DNA of 64,000 nucleotides from Bailinhaonella thermotolerans (GTDB lineage Bacteria > Actinomycetota > Actinomycetes > Streptosporangiales > Streptosporangiaceae), in NCBI RefSeq assembly GCF_003594875.1, contig NZ_QZEY01000001.1, forward strand, positions 1 to 64,000, in the 5' to 3' direction. The notes under the pieces are model-generated. The model did not search any database, had not been told where the DNA came from, and saw nothing but the letters and a program-made list of their open reading frames with translations. Every line of letters begins with the position of its first letter. The first letter of the stretch is position 1. Of this stretch, positions 24,384 through 33,241 are shown in pieces. A program made the position numbers and the translations under genes.

Positions 24384-26231
24384 TCACGGACCGGCGATCT
24401 CACGGACGGCGCCCTCGGCGGCCGAGCGGGCCAGGGCCGCGTACGCGCGCAGCGCGGTGGACACCGGGCGGTCGCGACGCCGGGGCCGGTAGCCGGTGCC
24501 CCCCTCCAGGGCGCGGCGCCGCGCGGCGAGCTCGGCCGCGGAGACGTCCAGGTGAACGAGCCGGGCGGGCAGGTCGATGGTGATGGTGTCGCCGTCCTGG
24601 ACGAGGGCCAGGGTGCCCCCGGCCGCCGCCTCGGGTGAGACATGACCGACCGACAGCCCGGAGCTGGCGCCGGAGAAGCGGCCGTCGGTGACCACCGCGC
24701 ACGAGGAGGCCAGGCCCCGGCCCTTGAGATAGGCGGTCGGGTACAGCATCTCCTGCATGCCGGGCCCGCCGCGCGGCCCCTCGTACCGGATGACGAGCAC
24801 CTCGCCGGGCGACAGCCGCCCGGACAGGACCGCCTCGACCGCCTCCTCCTGCGACTCGGTGACCACCGCGCGGCCGGTGAAGACGCGCAGGCCCTCGGGA
24901 ACCCCGGCGGACTTGATCACGGCGCCGTCCGGGGCGAGGTTGCCGCGCAGCACCGCCAGTCCCGCGTCGGCCGAGTACGCGTGCGCGACGTCGCGGACGC
25001 AGCCCGCCGCGGCGTCCAGGTCGAGCGAGTCCCAGCGGGCCGACTGGGAGAACGCCGCGGGGGAGCGGCGGCCCCCGGGCGCGGCGTGGAACAGCTCGAC
25101 CGCCTCCCTGGAGGGGGCGGCGCCGCGGACGTCCCAGGCGGCCAGCCACGCGCCGAGCGAGTCGGCGTGCACCGCGCGCACGCCCTCATGGAGCAGCCCG
25201 GCGCGGTGCAGCTCGCCCAGGATGGCGGGGATGCCGCCGGCGCGGTGCACGTCCTCCATCAGGTGGTGGCCGTTGGGGGCGACCTGGCACAGGAACGGCA
25301 CCGCGCGCGAGCGCGCCTCGATGTTGGCCAGCGTGTAGTCCAGACCGGCCTCGCGGGCGGCGGCCAGCAGATGCAGCACCGTGTTGGTGGAGCCGCCCAT
25401 CGCCAGGTCCAGGGCCATGGCGTTGTCGAAGGCGGCGCGGGAGGCGATCGCGCGGGGCAGCACGCCGGCGTCGTCCTCGCCGTAGTGGCGCGCGGCCAGT
25501 TCCACCACGGTACGGCCGGCCTGCTCGTACAGGGCGCGGCGGGCGGTGTGGGTGGCCAGCGTGGTGCCGTTGCCGGGCAGGGCCAGGCCGAGCGCCTCCA
25601 GCAGGCAGTTCATGGAGTTGGCGGTGAACATGCCCGAGCAGGATCCGCAGGTCGGGCAGGCGGCCTCCTCGATGCGGGCCAGGTCGTCGTCGGCCACGGC
25701 GGGGTTGGCGGCCTCCGACATGGCGGTGACCAGGGTGAGCCCGGTGCGGACGGTGCCGTCGGCCATGACCGCCCGGCCGCCCTCCATGGGGCCGCCGGAG
25801 ACGAACACGGCCGGGATGTTCAGCCGCAGCGCGGCCATCAGCATCCCGGGGGTGATCTTGTCGCAGTTGGAGACGCACACCAGGGCGTCGGCGCAGTGCG
25901 CCTGCACCATGTATTCGATGGAGTCGGCGATCAGCTCGCGCGACGGCAGCGAGTACAACATCCCGCCGTGCCCCATGGCGATGCCGTCGTCCACGGCGAT
26001 CGTGTTGAACTCGCGCGCGATCCCGCCCGCGGCGTTGACCGCCTGGCAGACGATGCGGCCCACCGGCTGCAGATGCGTGTGCCCCGGCACGAACTCGGTG
26101 AAGCTGTTGGCCACCGCGACGACCGGCTTGACGCCGATGTCGGCCGCCGGGACACCGGAGGCGCGCATCAGGGCGCGGGCGCCGGCCATGTTCCGCCCGT
26201 GGGTGACCGTACGTGATCTCAGCTGTGGCAT
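24384..26231 (-). CDS. ilvD: Dihydroxy-acid dehydratase
   Basis: 615 residues, matching the usual length of IlvD. It catalyses dehydration of 2,3-dihydroxy-isovalerate and -methylvalerate in branched-chain amino acid synthesis. Iron-sulfur cysteines are visible in [11 protein letters not shown] and [20 protein letters not shown]. Substrate-region motifs include [30 protein letters not shown] and [13 protein letters not shown] near the C-terminus. ATG with first base 26231; no Shine-Dalgarno site. It is divergent from an MmyB-type regulator with only 82 bp between, so expression may be linked to that regulator's operator. Confidence 0.95.
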   Translation of the reverse strand: MPQLRSRTVTHGRNMAGARALMRASGVPAADIGVKPVVAVANSFTEFVPGHTHLQPVGRIVCQAVNAAGGIAREFNTIAVDDGIAMGHGGMLYSLPSRELIADSIEYMVQAHCADALVCVSNCDKITPGMLMAALRLNIPAVFVSGGPMEGGRAVMADGTVRTGLTLVTAMSEAANPAVADDDLARIEEAACPTCGSCSGMFTANSMNCLLEALGLALPGNGTTLATHTARRALYEQAGRTVVELAARHYGEDDAGVLPRAIASRAAFDNAMALDLAMGGSTNTVLHLLAAAREAGLDYTLANIEARSRAVPFLCQVAPNGHHLMEDVHRAGGIPAILGELHRAGLLHEGVRAVHADSLGAWLAAWDVRGAAPSREAVELFHAAPGGRRSPAAFSQSARWDSLDLDAAAGCVRDVAHAYSADAGLAVLRGNLAPDGAVIKSAGVPEGLRVFTGRAVVTESQEEAVEAVLSGRLSPGEVLVIRYEGPRGGPGMQEMLYPTAYLKGRGLASSCAVVTDGRFSGASSGLSVGHVSPEAAAGGTLALVQDGDTITIDLPARLVHLDVSAAELAARRRALEGGTGYRPRRRDRPVSTALRAYAALARSAAEGAVREIAGP

Positions 26232-26274
26232 GCGGCCATGGTGGTGGCGGGCGCGCGGGCGGCGAAGACGCCCG

Positions 26275-26307
26275 TAGTGCTAGTAGTCGCACCACCAGCA
26301 CTATCCT
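26275..26307. promoter_or_regulatory. Inverted repeat overlapping MmyB-type promoter
   Basis: TAGTGCT (26275-26281) and AGCACTA (26297-26303) form perfect 7-bp arms spaced by 15 bp. The right arm overlaps TATCCT (26302-26307), which sits at exactly -12 to -7 of the GTG at 26314, the position expected of a -10 box for a leaderless mRNA. Binding here would block the regulator's own promoter and could affect ilvD. Assignment is inferred. Confidence 0.65.
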
Positions 26308-26313
26308 GGCCCG

Positions 26314-27126
26314 GTGAGCACGGCGGCCGAGCGGCGCAGGGAACTGGGCGGCTTCCTGCGCGCCCGGCGCGCGCACCTGGACCCGACCGCGGTCGGGCTG
26401 CCCCCGGCGGGGCCGCGCCGCCGGGGCGGCCTGCGCCGCGAGGAGGTGGCCACCCTCTCGGGGGTCAGCGCCACCTGGTACACCTGGCTGGAGCAGGGCC
26501 GCGACATCCAGCCCTCCCGCCAGGTCCTGGACGCCCTGGCCCGCACGCTGCGCCTGAGTCCCGCCGAGCGCTCCTACGTGCTGTCCCTGGCCGGGTACGC
26601 TCCGCTGCCCGCGGAGGCCGAACCCGCCGGGCGCGCCGTGCCCGGCCATCTGCGGCGGCTGCTGGACGCGCTGGACGGCTGCCCCGCCTACGCCATCGCC
26701 CCCGACTGGACGATCACCGGCTGGAACACCGCCTACGCCGCCCTCTACCCGAACGTGGCCACGGTGGACCCGGGCGAGCGCAACCTGTTGTGGCTGGTGT
26801 TCACCGATCCGTACGTGCGCGACCTGCTGCCCGACTGGGAGACCACCAGCCGCCGCTTCCTGGCCGAGTTCCGCGCCGAGGCCGGGCCGCGCCTCGGCGA
26901 CCTGGCCCGGTCTCCGATCATCCAGCGTCTCCTCGCCACCAGCGAGGTGTTCCACGCCGCCTGGCGGGACCATCACATCGAGGGGTTCACCTCCCGGGAG
27001 CGGCGCTTCCACCATCCCACGGCGGGTGTCCTCCGCTATGAGCAGCACCGCCTGGCCCTCGCCGACCAGCCCGACCTGCATGTGGTGATTTACACCCCGG
27101 CCGCCGGCCCGCCGCGGCCGGAGTGA
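26314..27126 (+). CDS. MmyB-type XRE transcriptional regulator
   Basis: 270 residues from GTG 26314. An XRE helix-turn-helix lies at about residues 10-85 with GGLRREEVATLSGVSATWYTWLEQGRDIQPS, the signature of the MmyB group. The MmyB ligand-binding (PAS-like) domain is at about 105-260 (AYAIAPDWTITGWNTAYAALY, NLLWLVFTDPYVRDLLPDWE, FTSRERRFHHP), known from this family to bind fatty-acid-like ligands. It is divergent from ilvD; an inverted repeat overlaps its promoter. It most often regulates a neighbouring oxidoreductase, but here the only adjacent divergent gene is ilvD. Confidence 0.88.
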   Translation: MSTAAERRRELGGFLRARRAHLDPTAVGLPPAGPRRRGGLRREEVATLSGVSATWYTWLEQGRDIQPSRQVLDALARTLRLSPAERSYVLSLAGYAPLPAEAEPAGRAVPGHLRRLLDALDGCPAYAIAPDWTITGWNTAYAALYPNVATVDPGERNLLWLVFTDPYVRDLLPDWETTSRRFLAEFRAEAGPRLGDLARSPIIQRLLATSEVFHAAWRDHHIEGFTSRERRFHHPTAGVLRYEQHRLALADQPDLHVVIYTPAAGPPRPE

Positions 27127-27138
27127 GCCGGGGCCGCC

Positions 27139-27182
27139 GTCGCCCCGGCCCCGGCCCCCCGTCGCCCCGGCCCCGGCCCCCG
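27139..27182. repeat. 22-bp tandem repeat in 3' spacer
   Basis: Two nearly identical 22-bp units beginning GTCGCCCCGGCCCC lie head to tail (27139-27160, 27161-27182; 21 of 22 bases match) in the spacer between the converging MmyB-type and M14 peptidase genes. No hairpin is obvious. Confidence 0.7.
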
Positions 27183-27269
27183 GCCACCGCGCGCAGCGGC
27201 GCCCTGCCCGGCCGGGGCGCGCGGAGACCGGGGGATTCGTCCTGGTGGCCCCCGCCCCCGGAGGCCTTC

Positions 27270-28586
27270 TCAGCCCGCCCGCCCGGCCAGGTGGAGGGCG
27301 GCGGTCAGCATGGCGCCGAGCTGGACGGCGGCCGGGCGGCGCGGCTCGACCGGGGGGCCGGGGGAGTCCGCCTCGGCCTGGGCGTACCACTGCTCGAAGC
27401 GCTCGGCCAGCAGGTGCCGCTGGGCGCGGATGGCCGGGGTCGGGTTGCCCGCGGCGATCTCGGCGGCGAGCATGCGCAGGAGCGTGCCGAGCAGGCGCAG
27501 CCGCATCGAGTGCAGCATCTGGCGGGCGCCGAACTCCTCGGCGACGGTGGCCGGCCGGTCCGGGCCGGGCGCGGCCTGTTCCAGCTCGCCGAGCCGCAGG
27601 ACGTTCTCCAGCGTCTTCTCCGCCGAGCGGCGGAACGGCGAGCGCACCCGCAGGTCGCCGGCGACGGCGCCCATGGCCTCCTGGATCACCTCGACGAGTT
27701 CGCGCCACCCCGCGGCGCCCTCGGCCAGGACCCGCGCGTAGGGGCGGCCGGCCGGGCTCTGGTCGGCCACGCGCCCGTCGGCCCACATCGGCACCTCGGT
27801 GACCAGGTGGAGCGCGCCGAACGCGGCCGCGTGGTCGGCGCTGCTGCCGCCCGTGCCGAACAGCGGGCCCACCCGCGACCCGGGCGGGGTCAGGTACACC
27901 GCGGGGACGATCGGTTCGGCGCCGGGCAGCTCCGGCTCGCCGTGGTGCGGCGGGAGTCCTTCCAGGCCGGGCAGGGCGGCCAGCCGCCGCGCCAGCGTCT
28001 CGTCCCGGCGGTTGAGGTAGAAGAACGCGCCCTGGTACTCGCCGTTGTGCAGTGAGCAGACCAGCGCCGGGCGCACCTGGTCCATCAGGCGCATCAGCGC
28101 CCGCGTCTCCGGCAGCGGGCGGTCGAAGCGGTAGTCCCCCGCGGTCAGCGGGAACGTCCATTCGACCTGGTCGGCCAGGTCGGGGCGGTAGAAGTGCTCG
28201 GCGTAGGCGCGGCGGTCGCCCGGCCTGCCGTACCAGCCCTCGTTGAGCCGGGCCCCGTCCGGATCCGCGCACGCCACGACGTGCCAGCGCAGGCCCGCCC
28301 GCGCGCGGAGCCCGGCGTCCCGGCACAGCAGGCTGATCAGCGCGAGGGCGGTCACGGCCCCGACCGGCTCGTTGGGGTGGGGCCCGGCGATGACCACGGC
28401 GTCGGCCGGTCCCTCGCCGACGGTGACGGCGTGCAGCGGCTCGCCCAGCCGCGAGGTCCCGATGCGGCGCGGCCGTACCAGGCCAGGGTGGGCGTCGGCC
28501 AGCTCCCGCAGCCCGGCCTGGAGCGCGTCGACGGGGGGATAGGCGGCCCGGGCGGGGACGCGGCTCATGTACTCGGCGACATTCAT
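27270..28586 (-). CDS. M14 family zinc carboxypeptidase
   Basis: 438 residues. The zinc motif is GPHPNEP (HxxE), the third ligand is His in CSLHNGEYQG, and a candidate catalytic Glu is in LHLVTEVPMW. The ~300-residue catalytic domain is followed by a helical C-terminal extension (SAEKTLENVLRLGELE, ARQMLHSMRLRLLGTLLRMLA) that is not part of the canonical fold. There is no signal peptide, so a cytoplasmic peptidase is likely. ATG (first base 28586) with no ribosome-binding site, probably leaderless. It is divergent from the TetR gene at 28613 with only 26 bp between start codons, and so is presumably its target. Confidence 0.85.
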   Translation of the reverse strand: MNVAEYMSRVPARAAYPPVDALQAGLRELADAHPGLVRPRRIGTSRLGEPLHAVTVGEGPADAVVIAGPHPNEPVGAVTALALISLLCRDAGLRARAGLRWHVVACADPDGARLNEGWYGRPGDRRAYAEHFYRPDLADQVEWTFPLTAGDYRFDRPLPETRALMRLMDQVRPALVCSLHNGEYQGAFFYLNRRDETLARRLAALPGLEGLPPHHGEPELPGAEPIVPAVYLTPPGSRVGPLFGTGGSSADHAAAFGALHLVTEVPMWADGRVADQSPAGRPYARVLAEGAAGWRELVEVIQEAMGAVAGDLRVRSPFRRSAEKTLENVLRLGELEQAAPGPDRPATVAEEFGARQMLHSMRLRLLGTLLRMLAAEIAAGNPTPAIRAQRHLLAERFEQWYAQAEADSPGPPVEPRRPAAVQLGAMLTAALHLAGRAG

Positions 28587-28614
28587 AATGAGATTACGGT
28601 AATAATCAGATTAT
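28585..28614. promoter_or_regulatory. 26-bp bidirectional promoter with TetR operator
   Basis: The entire space between two divergent start codons is AT-rich. It has a central palindrome ATTACGGTAAT (28593-28603) and outer arms ATAAT (28585-28589) and ATTAT (28610-28614) that overlap the two ATGs. TAATAAT lies 6-12 nt ahead of the TetR ATG and TAATCT a similar distance from the peptidase ATG, so both mRNAs are probably leaderless and repressed together. Confidence 0.7.
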
Positions 28615-29227
28615 GAGAATGACAAGGGCCGAGGCCAAGGAGCGCAACCGGCGGGCCCTGCTGGCCGCCGCGCGCCTGATCGTCGCCCGCGACGGTCACC
28701 GGGCCAGGCTCGAGGAGATCGCCGAGCGGGCCGGGCTGACCACCGGCGCCGTCTACTCCCTGTTCGGCAGCAAGAACGGCCTGCTCCTCGCCCTGGTCGG
28801 CGACCACCTCGGCCCGCACTACGAGGGCGTCGAGCGGGCGGTGCCGGCCGGCGCGGGCCTGACCGAGGCGGTGGAGACGTTCGCCCGCCACTACCGCCGC
28901 CTGTGCGACGACCCCGGCGCGCTGCGCGAGCTGTCCTTCGAGATCAGCCTGCAGGACCTGGCCCTGCGCGACCCCGGCCTGCAGCCGCGGCTGGCCGCCT
29001 CGGTCCGCGCCCACGAGGAACGCCTGGCCGCGCTGCTGGCCGCCCGGGGCCACGACGGGACCGCCCTCACGCCGCGCCAGGCCGCGCGCCTGGCCACCGC
29101 GCTGCGGGCCCTGCTGATCGGCCTCAGCCAGGCCGTCCTCCTCGGCCACGCCGGCGCCGCCCCCGAGGAGTACTTCGCCGCCACCGCCCGCGCCCTCATC
29201 ACCCCCGGCGTCCTCGGCCCGCCCTGA
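28613..29227 (+). CDS. TetR family repressor
   Basis: 204 residues. The HTH is at about 8-55 (RRALLAAARLIVARDGHRARLEEIAERAGLTTGAVYSLFGSKNGLLLALV, split), with AVYSLFGSKNGLL at the recognition turn. The C-terminal domain is of the TetR type with several helices (ETFARHYRRLCDDPGALRELSFE). The ATG at 28613 lacks a Shine-Dalgarno site; the second in-frame ATG (28619) is an alternative. The operator overlaps the start codon. It most likely represses itself and the M14 carboxypeptidase, whose substrate or product may be the inducer. Confidence 0.87.
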   Translation: MRMTRAEAKERNRRALLAAARLIVARDGHRARLEEIAERAGLTTGAVYSLFGSKNGLLLALVGDHLGPHYEGVERAVPAGAGLTEAVETFARHYRRLCDDPGALRELSFEISLQDLALRDPGLQPRLAASVRAHEERLAALLAARGHDGTALTPRQAARLATALRALLIGLSQAVLLGHAGAAPEEYFAATARALITPGVLGPP

Positions 29228-29453
29228 CCCCCGCCCGGGCGGCGAGGGGCGCTGCGGCGCCTCCGGCCCGGCGGGCGGCGCCGCGGGGGAGCGGGCCCCG
29301 CCCGGAGAGCGGGCGCGCCCCGGGCGGGACGGCCGCTCCCCCGGGGGCGGGGTCAGGCGGGCGGAGCGGAGAAGGCCCGCCGGGCCCGGCTCCTTCCGCC
29401 CCTTCCGCCCCTTCCGCGCCTGCCCGCCGGCGCGGAAGGGGCCGCGTCCCGCG
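29228..29453. other. GC-rich spacer with short tandem repeats
   Basis: This 226-bp spacer separates the converging TetR and DHA2 exporter genes. It contains CCGCCCCTT-like 9-bp units repeated three times around 29390-29418 and otherwise only very GC-rich sequence. I see no gene. Confidence 0.6.
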
Positions 29454-30977
29454 TCATCGGGTGAGCTCCTCGGCGGCGGATCCGGCTGCGGGGGCTGCCG
29501 GGGCTGTGGGGGCTGTGGGGGCGGGTCCGGCTGCGGGGGCCGGCCGGTTCTTCATGATCAGGGCCAGGAGGATGGCGCCGGCGGTGAACACGGCCGCGAC
29601 GGTGAAGGCCGCGGTCACCCCGTCGGTGAGGACCTGGCGGTCCGGCCCGCCCGAGGCGCGGGTGGCCGCGCCGAAGACCGTGACGAGGATGGCCAGCCCC
29701 AGCGCGCCGCCGATCTGCTGCACGGCGTTGAGCAGGCCCGAGGCGGCGCCGGCGTCTCCGGCCCGGATCCCGGAGGACACGGCGGTGGTGGCGCCCACGA
29801 GCACGGCGCCCATGCCGAGGCCGGCGATCATCATGGGGCCGAGCAGCGCCGTGACGTAGTCGGCCTGGGGCGTCAGCCGCGTCATCCACAGGAGGGCCAG
29901 GCTGATCGCCGCGGCGCCGGCGGCGATCAGCGTCCTGGCCCCCCAGCGGGGCAGCAGCCGGGCCGCCACGCCGGAGGAGACCAGGATCACCAGGGCCAGC
30001 GGCACGAAGGCGAACCCCGCCTGCAGCGGGCTGTAGTCGCGGGCCCGCTGCAGGAACTGGGTGAGGAAGAAGAACATGCCGTTGCCCGCGGCCAGCACGA
30101 ACAGCAGCACGACGTAGCCGCCGGCGCGGCCGCGGTCGGCGAACAGCCGCAGCGGGACGATCGGCTGCCGGGCCCGCGACTCCACGGCCACGAACAGGGC
30201 CAGCAGGACGACGGCCAGGCCGAGCGCGCCGAGCGTGATCATGTCGCCGAAGCCCTGCTCGGCGGCGCGGATGAAGCCGTAGACGAGGGCGGTCATGCCG
30301 AGCGTGGAGGTCAGCGAGCCGGCCAGGTCGAAGCGGCCCGGCTGGCGGTCGGTCTCGGTGATGAACAGCGGGGCCAGGACCAGCAGGACGACGCCGATCG
30401 GCACGTTGATGAACAGCACCCACCGCCAGGAGATCCAGTCGGTGAGCACGCCGCCGGCGATGAGGCCGATCGCGGCGCCGGAGCCGGAGACCGCCGCGTA
30501 GGCCCCCAGCGCCCGCGCCCTGCGCGCGGGGTCGGGAAAGCCCACGGTGATGAGGGCGAGCACGGTCGGCGCGGCGACGGCGGCGCCGATCCCCTGGCCG
30601 GCGCGGGCCGCCAGCAGCATGCCGGGGGACGTGGCCAGGCCCCCCGCCAGCGAGGCGGCGGTGAAGACGACGACCCCGGCGATGAGCGCCCGCCGCTGGC
30701 CGGCGATGTCGCCCACGCGGCCGCCGAGCAGCAGCAGGCCGCCGAAGGCCAGCATGTAGGCGTTGAGCACCCAGGACAGGCCGGCCGCGGAGAAGCCGAG
30801 GTCGCGCTGGATGTCGGGCAGGGCGATGTTCACCACGTTGGTGTCCAGGATGAACATCGTCTGGCAGATCAGCACGATGGCGAGCACCAGGCCGGGACGG
30901 CGCTGCCGCCGGGCGGCCGCTCCGGGCCCGGCGGGCCCGGATCCGGCTCCGGCCGTGTGCGTGCTCTGTTCGGTCAT
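29454..30977 (-). CDS. DHA2-family multidrug exporter (EmrB/QacA type)
   Basis: 507 residues with about 14 membrane segments. An early ILDTNVVNIALPDIQRDLG (motif D1 of 14-TM exporters) is followed by GGRVGDIAGQRR (motif A) and GAAIGLIAGGVLTDWISWRW (motif C). Start at the ATG with first base 30977 (MTEQST), with GAGGAG at 5 nt; the longer ORF start has no support. The C-terminal tail is a repetitive Ala/Pro stretch. Drug/proton antiport in the plasma membrane is expected. It is divergent from a TetR gene with a duplicated operator, a typical repressor/pump pair. Confidence 0.9.
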   Translation of the reverse strand: MTEQSTHTAGAGSGPAGPGAAARRQRRPGLVLAIVLICQTMFILDTNVVNIALPDIQRDLGFSAAGLSWVLNAYMLAFGGLLLLGGRVGDIAGQRRALIAGVVVFTAASLAGGLATSPGMLLAARAGQGIGAAVAAPTVLALITVGFPDPARRARALGAYAAVSGSGAAIGLIAGGVLTDWISWRWVLFINVPIGVVLLVLAPLFITETDRQPGRFDLAGSLTSTLGMTALVYGFIRAAEQGFGDMITLGALGLAVVLLALFVAVESRARQPIVPLRLFADRGRAGGYVVLLFVLAAGNGMFFFLTQFLQRARDYSPLQAGFAFVPLALVILVSSGVAARLLPRWGARTLIAAGAAAISLALLWMTRLTPQADYVTALLGPMMIAGLGMGAVLVGATTAVSSGIRAGDAGAASGLLNAVQQIGGALGLAILVTVFGAATRASGGPDRQVLTDGVTAAFTVAAVFTAGAILLALIMKNRPAPAAGPAPTAPTAPAAPAAGSAAEELTR

Positions 30978-31004
30978 GGCACTCCTCAGAACGGTACCCA
31001 AAAG

Positions 31005-31054
31005 CGAGGAAGGTCCTCGGTTTCCGGTGGGCTAAGATATGAGGAGGTTCCTCG
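31005..31054. promoter_or_regulatory. Paired TetR operators before DHA2 exporter
   Basis: CGAGGAAGGTCCTCG (31005-31019) and TGAGGAGGTTCCTCG (31040-31054) share the form GAGGA, 4-nt centre, CCTCG, and match at 12 of 15 positions. Centres are 35 bp apart. They lie between the exporter and the divergent TetR gene and are the likely repressor sites. Confidence 0.7.
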
Positions 31055-31082
31055 TTTTGGCAAACGTGTGTGGGGGGTTTCC

Positions 31083-31676
31083 GTGGCGGATCGATCGGCG
31101 CAGGCCCGGCCCGCGGGGCGCAAGGACGCGCGACGCAACTACGAGCGGCTCCTGGCCACCGCCCGTACGGCTTTCGCCGAGCACGGGGTCGGCGCCTCCT
31201 TGAACGACATCGCGCGCACCGCCGGCGTCGGCAACGTGACCCTCTACCGGCACTTCCCGACCCGCCAGGCACTGCTGGAGGCGTTGCTGGGCGAAAGCCT
31301 GCGCGGCCTCAAGGCCCGCTCGGACGAGCTGCTCGCCTCCCCGTCCCCGCGGCAGGCCCTGGCCGCCTGGCTGACGGCCGCGGTCGAGCACGCCATGGCC
31401 TACCGCGGCCTGGTCGACGCCCTCCTCGACAGCCTCGCCGACCCCGCGTCCGAACTCCACGCCACCTGCCAGGCCGTCAAGGACGCCGGGGCCCAGCTCC
31501 TGGCCCGAGCCCAGCGGGCGGGGACGATCCGGTCCGATGTCGACGCGTCCGCCCTCTTCTCCCTGATCGCCTCGGTCGCCTGGGCGGCGGAGCGCACCCC
31601 CGCGCATCGTGATCGGCTCCTGGCCGTCATGCTCGACGGCCTCCACCCCCGCGGGGACGAGCCGGCCGAGGCGTGA
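31083..31676 (+). CDS. TetR family repressor
   Basis: 197 residues from GTG 31083 (VADRSAQ); upstream in-frame codons run through the operator and are unlikely to be translated. The HTH contains NYERLLATARTAFAEHGVGA and GNVTLYRHFPTRQALLEALL. The C-terminal domain is SbtR-like (ALAAWLTAAVEHAMAYRGLV). It resembles the TetR at 7043 in domain layout and recognition helix. It probably represses the divergent DHA2 exporter and itself through the two GAGGA/TCCTC palindromes. Confidence 0.87.
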   Translation: MADRSAQARPAGRKDARRNYERLLATARTAFAEHGVGASLNDIARTAGVGNVTLYRHFPTRQALLEALLGESLRGLKARSDELLASPSPRQALAAWLTAAVEHAMAYRGLVDALLDSLADPASELHATCQAVKDAGAQLLARAQRAGTIRSDVDASALFSLIASVAWAAERTPAHRDRLLAVMLDGLHPRGDEPAEA

Positions 31677-31789
31677 ACGGCCCGGCGAGCGCACGCCGCC
31701 CCGCCGGCGCCCTTCCAGGCGGTGAAGGAGGTCTTCGAAAGCTCTCCCTCATGCCTGCCGCTTCCCGGCGAAGGGTTCCGCGGGTCCTC

Positions 31790-32452
31790 CTACGGGAACT
31801 GCTTCTCCTCGCGGCCGATGTCGTCGATCGGGCCGAGGATCGTCCAGCCGGGCCCGAGGGGGCGGGCGGAGCGGAAGCCGTGGGCGTCCGCGTACTCCTC
31901 GGCCTCCTCCGCGGTGTCCTCGGGGGCGTGCATGATCGTGTAGCGCGGGGGGTCCTCGTGGTGGAAGCGGTAGAACGTGCGGCCCTCGTCCTTGGGCTGG
32001 TAGAGGATCACGCTGACGCCCCCGAGGGCGTCGTACACCTTCTGGTCACGCGGGGGCGTCGTCGTGCACGTGTCGGAGGGGCGGCCGGGCTCGCGCACGC
32101 AGGTCCGGTACCGGCTCCAGCCGATGCGCTCGGCGCGGGGGTGTTCCGCGATCAGTTTCCGCATCCGGGCGTCGGCCCGGGCGAAGGCGTCCTCGCGGCG
32201 GCCGTACTCCTGCTGCAGCCGGTCGAAGCGCCGCTCGTCGAGGCCGCTGCCGAAGTGGGCCTCCAGGCCCGCGAGGACGGCGACCCGCCAGGCCAGGTAC
32301 CCGGCCGTCACGACGAGCAGCGCGACGGCCAGGACCCGGCCCGGCGAGCGCCTGCGGGGCATCGGGCCGGCGAGGCCGGAACGTGCCGCCGATGGGGATC
32401 TCGATGTCCGCCTGCGCGATCGGCGGGGGGTGCCTCCAGTCGGACCGGTCAT
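31790..32452 (-). CDS. Membrane-anchored hypothetical protein
   Basis: 220 residues in the longest form. A basic N-terminus rich in Arg/Ser is followed by one membrane helix (VLAVALLVVTAGYLAWRVAV, about 40-59). A mostly charged extracytoplasmic part follows, with FDRLQQEYGRREDAF, two cysteines (YRTCVREPG, SDTCTTTPP) that could pair, and a C-terminal YADAHGFRSARPLGPGW. I do not recognise the domain. The start is uncertain; an ATG 30 codons further in (first base 32362, MPRRRSPG) is possible. It stands alone. Confidence 0.6.
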   Translation of the reverse strand: MTGPTGGTPRRSRRRTSRSPSAARSGLAGPMPRRRSPGRVLAVALLVVTAGYLAWRVAVLAGLEAHFGSGLDERRFDRLQQEYGRREDAFARADARMRKLIAEHPRAERIGWSRYRTCVREPGRPSDTCTTTPPRDQKVYDALGGVSVILYQPKDEGRTFYRFHHEDPPRYTIMHAPEDTAEEAEEYADAHGFRSARPLGPGWTILGPIDDIGREEKQFP

Positions 32453-32490
32453 AGCGCCGGAGCGTAAACCAGCCGACGAAGCCCTACTCC

Positions 32491-32520
32491 GTGACGCCGT
32501 ACTCCGTGACGCCGTACTCG
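32491..32520. repeat. 15-bp tandem duplication
   Basis: GTGACGCCGTACTCC (32491-32505) is followed directly by GTGACGCCGTACTCG (32506-32520). It lies in the spacer between the membrane-anchored protein gene and the LysR remnant. Confidence 0.75.
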
Positions 32521-32603
32521 AAGGCCAGGGCGGTGAGCCGCGGCGTTCGGCGAGGATGCGCAGGGATGCGCGGGATGCGCCGCCGCCGGTGGCCGCCCGG
32601 GGC

Positions 32604-32861
32604 CTATGAGGGGGCGGGCGCGCCGGGGCCCGTATCGTGGCGCTCGGGCAGCCAGTCGCGGGCGGGATCGTGTTCCAGCCACCGGATGCGCTCGGCCCCG
32701 GCCACGAAGGCGCCGGTCAAGGCGTCCAGCAGGGGATGGCCGCCGGTGCCGCGCCACAGCAGCGACCAGGCGTACAGCGGGGTGGGGCCGACCAGCGGGA
32801 CCGAGCGGATCACCGGATGCGGCGGCAGGGGCAGATCCGCGGGCAGCAGGCTGAAGCGGCT
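32604..32861 (-). pseudogene. LysR-type regulator, C-terminal remnant
   Basis: About 85 codons survive. They read SLLPADLPLPPHPVIRSVPL, then GPTPLYAWSLLWRGTGGHPL and WLEHDPARDWLPE, typical of the end of the effector-binding domain of an actinobacterial LysR protein (full length about 300). The helix-turn-helix and most of the effector domain are missing. The reading frame runs straight into a junction at about 32860, beyond which the opposite strand codes for a hydrolase C-terminus. Non-functional. Confidence 0.75.
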
Positions 32862-33241
32862 ACTACGCCGCCGAGAGCGCCGCCCGGGAGAGCCGGGTCG
32901 CGGCCGCCGTCACCGTCAGCGGCCCCTTCCGGCTGCGCTGGGACGACCTGCCGCCTCCCGTGCGCGATCTCCTCATCCAGCGGGCCGGCGGCCAGGAGGC
33001 GGCCTGCCGCTTCGCCGGGCGGGTGGACCTGTCCGCCCTCGCCCCGCGGATCACCTGCCCGCTGCTGGTCGTCGACGGCGGCCAGGACGTCATCCCGGGC
33101 GTGACCAACGGCGAGCCGCTCGCCCGCCTGGCGCCGCGCGGGCGCTACCTGTCCCTGCCCCACGGCGACCACCTGCTCGGCAACGCCCGCCCCGACTGGC
33201 TGGCCACCGCCGCCGACTGGATCCGCGGAGCGCTCGCATGA
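32859..33241 (+). pseudogene. Alpha/beta hydrolase, C-terminal remnant
   Basis: About 127 codons with no start. The sequence begins at YYAAESAARESRVAAAVTVS, which in intact esterases directly follows the nucleophile GxSxGG elbow. It continues with PRITCPLLVVDGGQDVIPG (acid residue) and LPHGDHLLGNARP (catalytic His). The N-terminal half with the oxyanion hole and nucleophile Ser is gone. It starts exactly where the divergent LysR remnant ends, so a single deletion removed both 5' ends and the promoter region. Non-functional. Confidence 0.75.

Noticed and set aside
32491-32604. Small ORF starting MTPYSVTPYS in the spacer
   Set aside because: It arises from the 15-bp duplication and continues as low-complexity shadow sequence; no ribosome-binding site.
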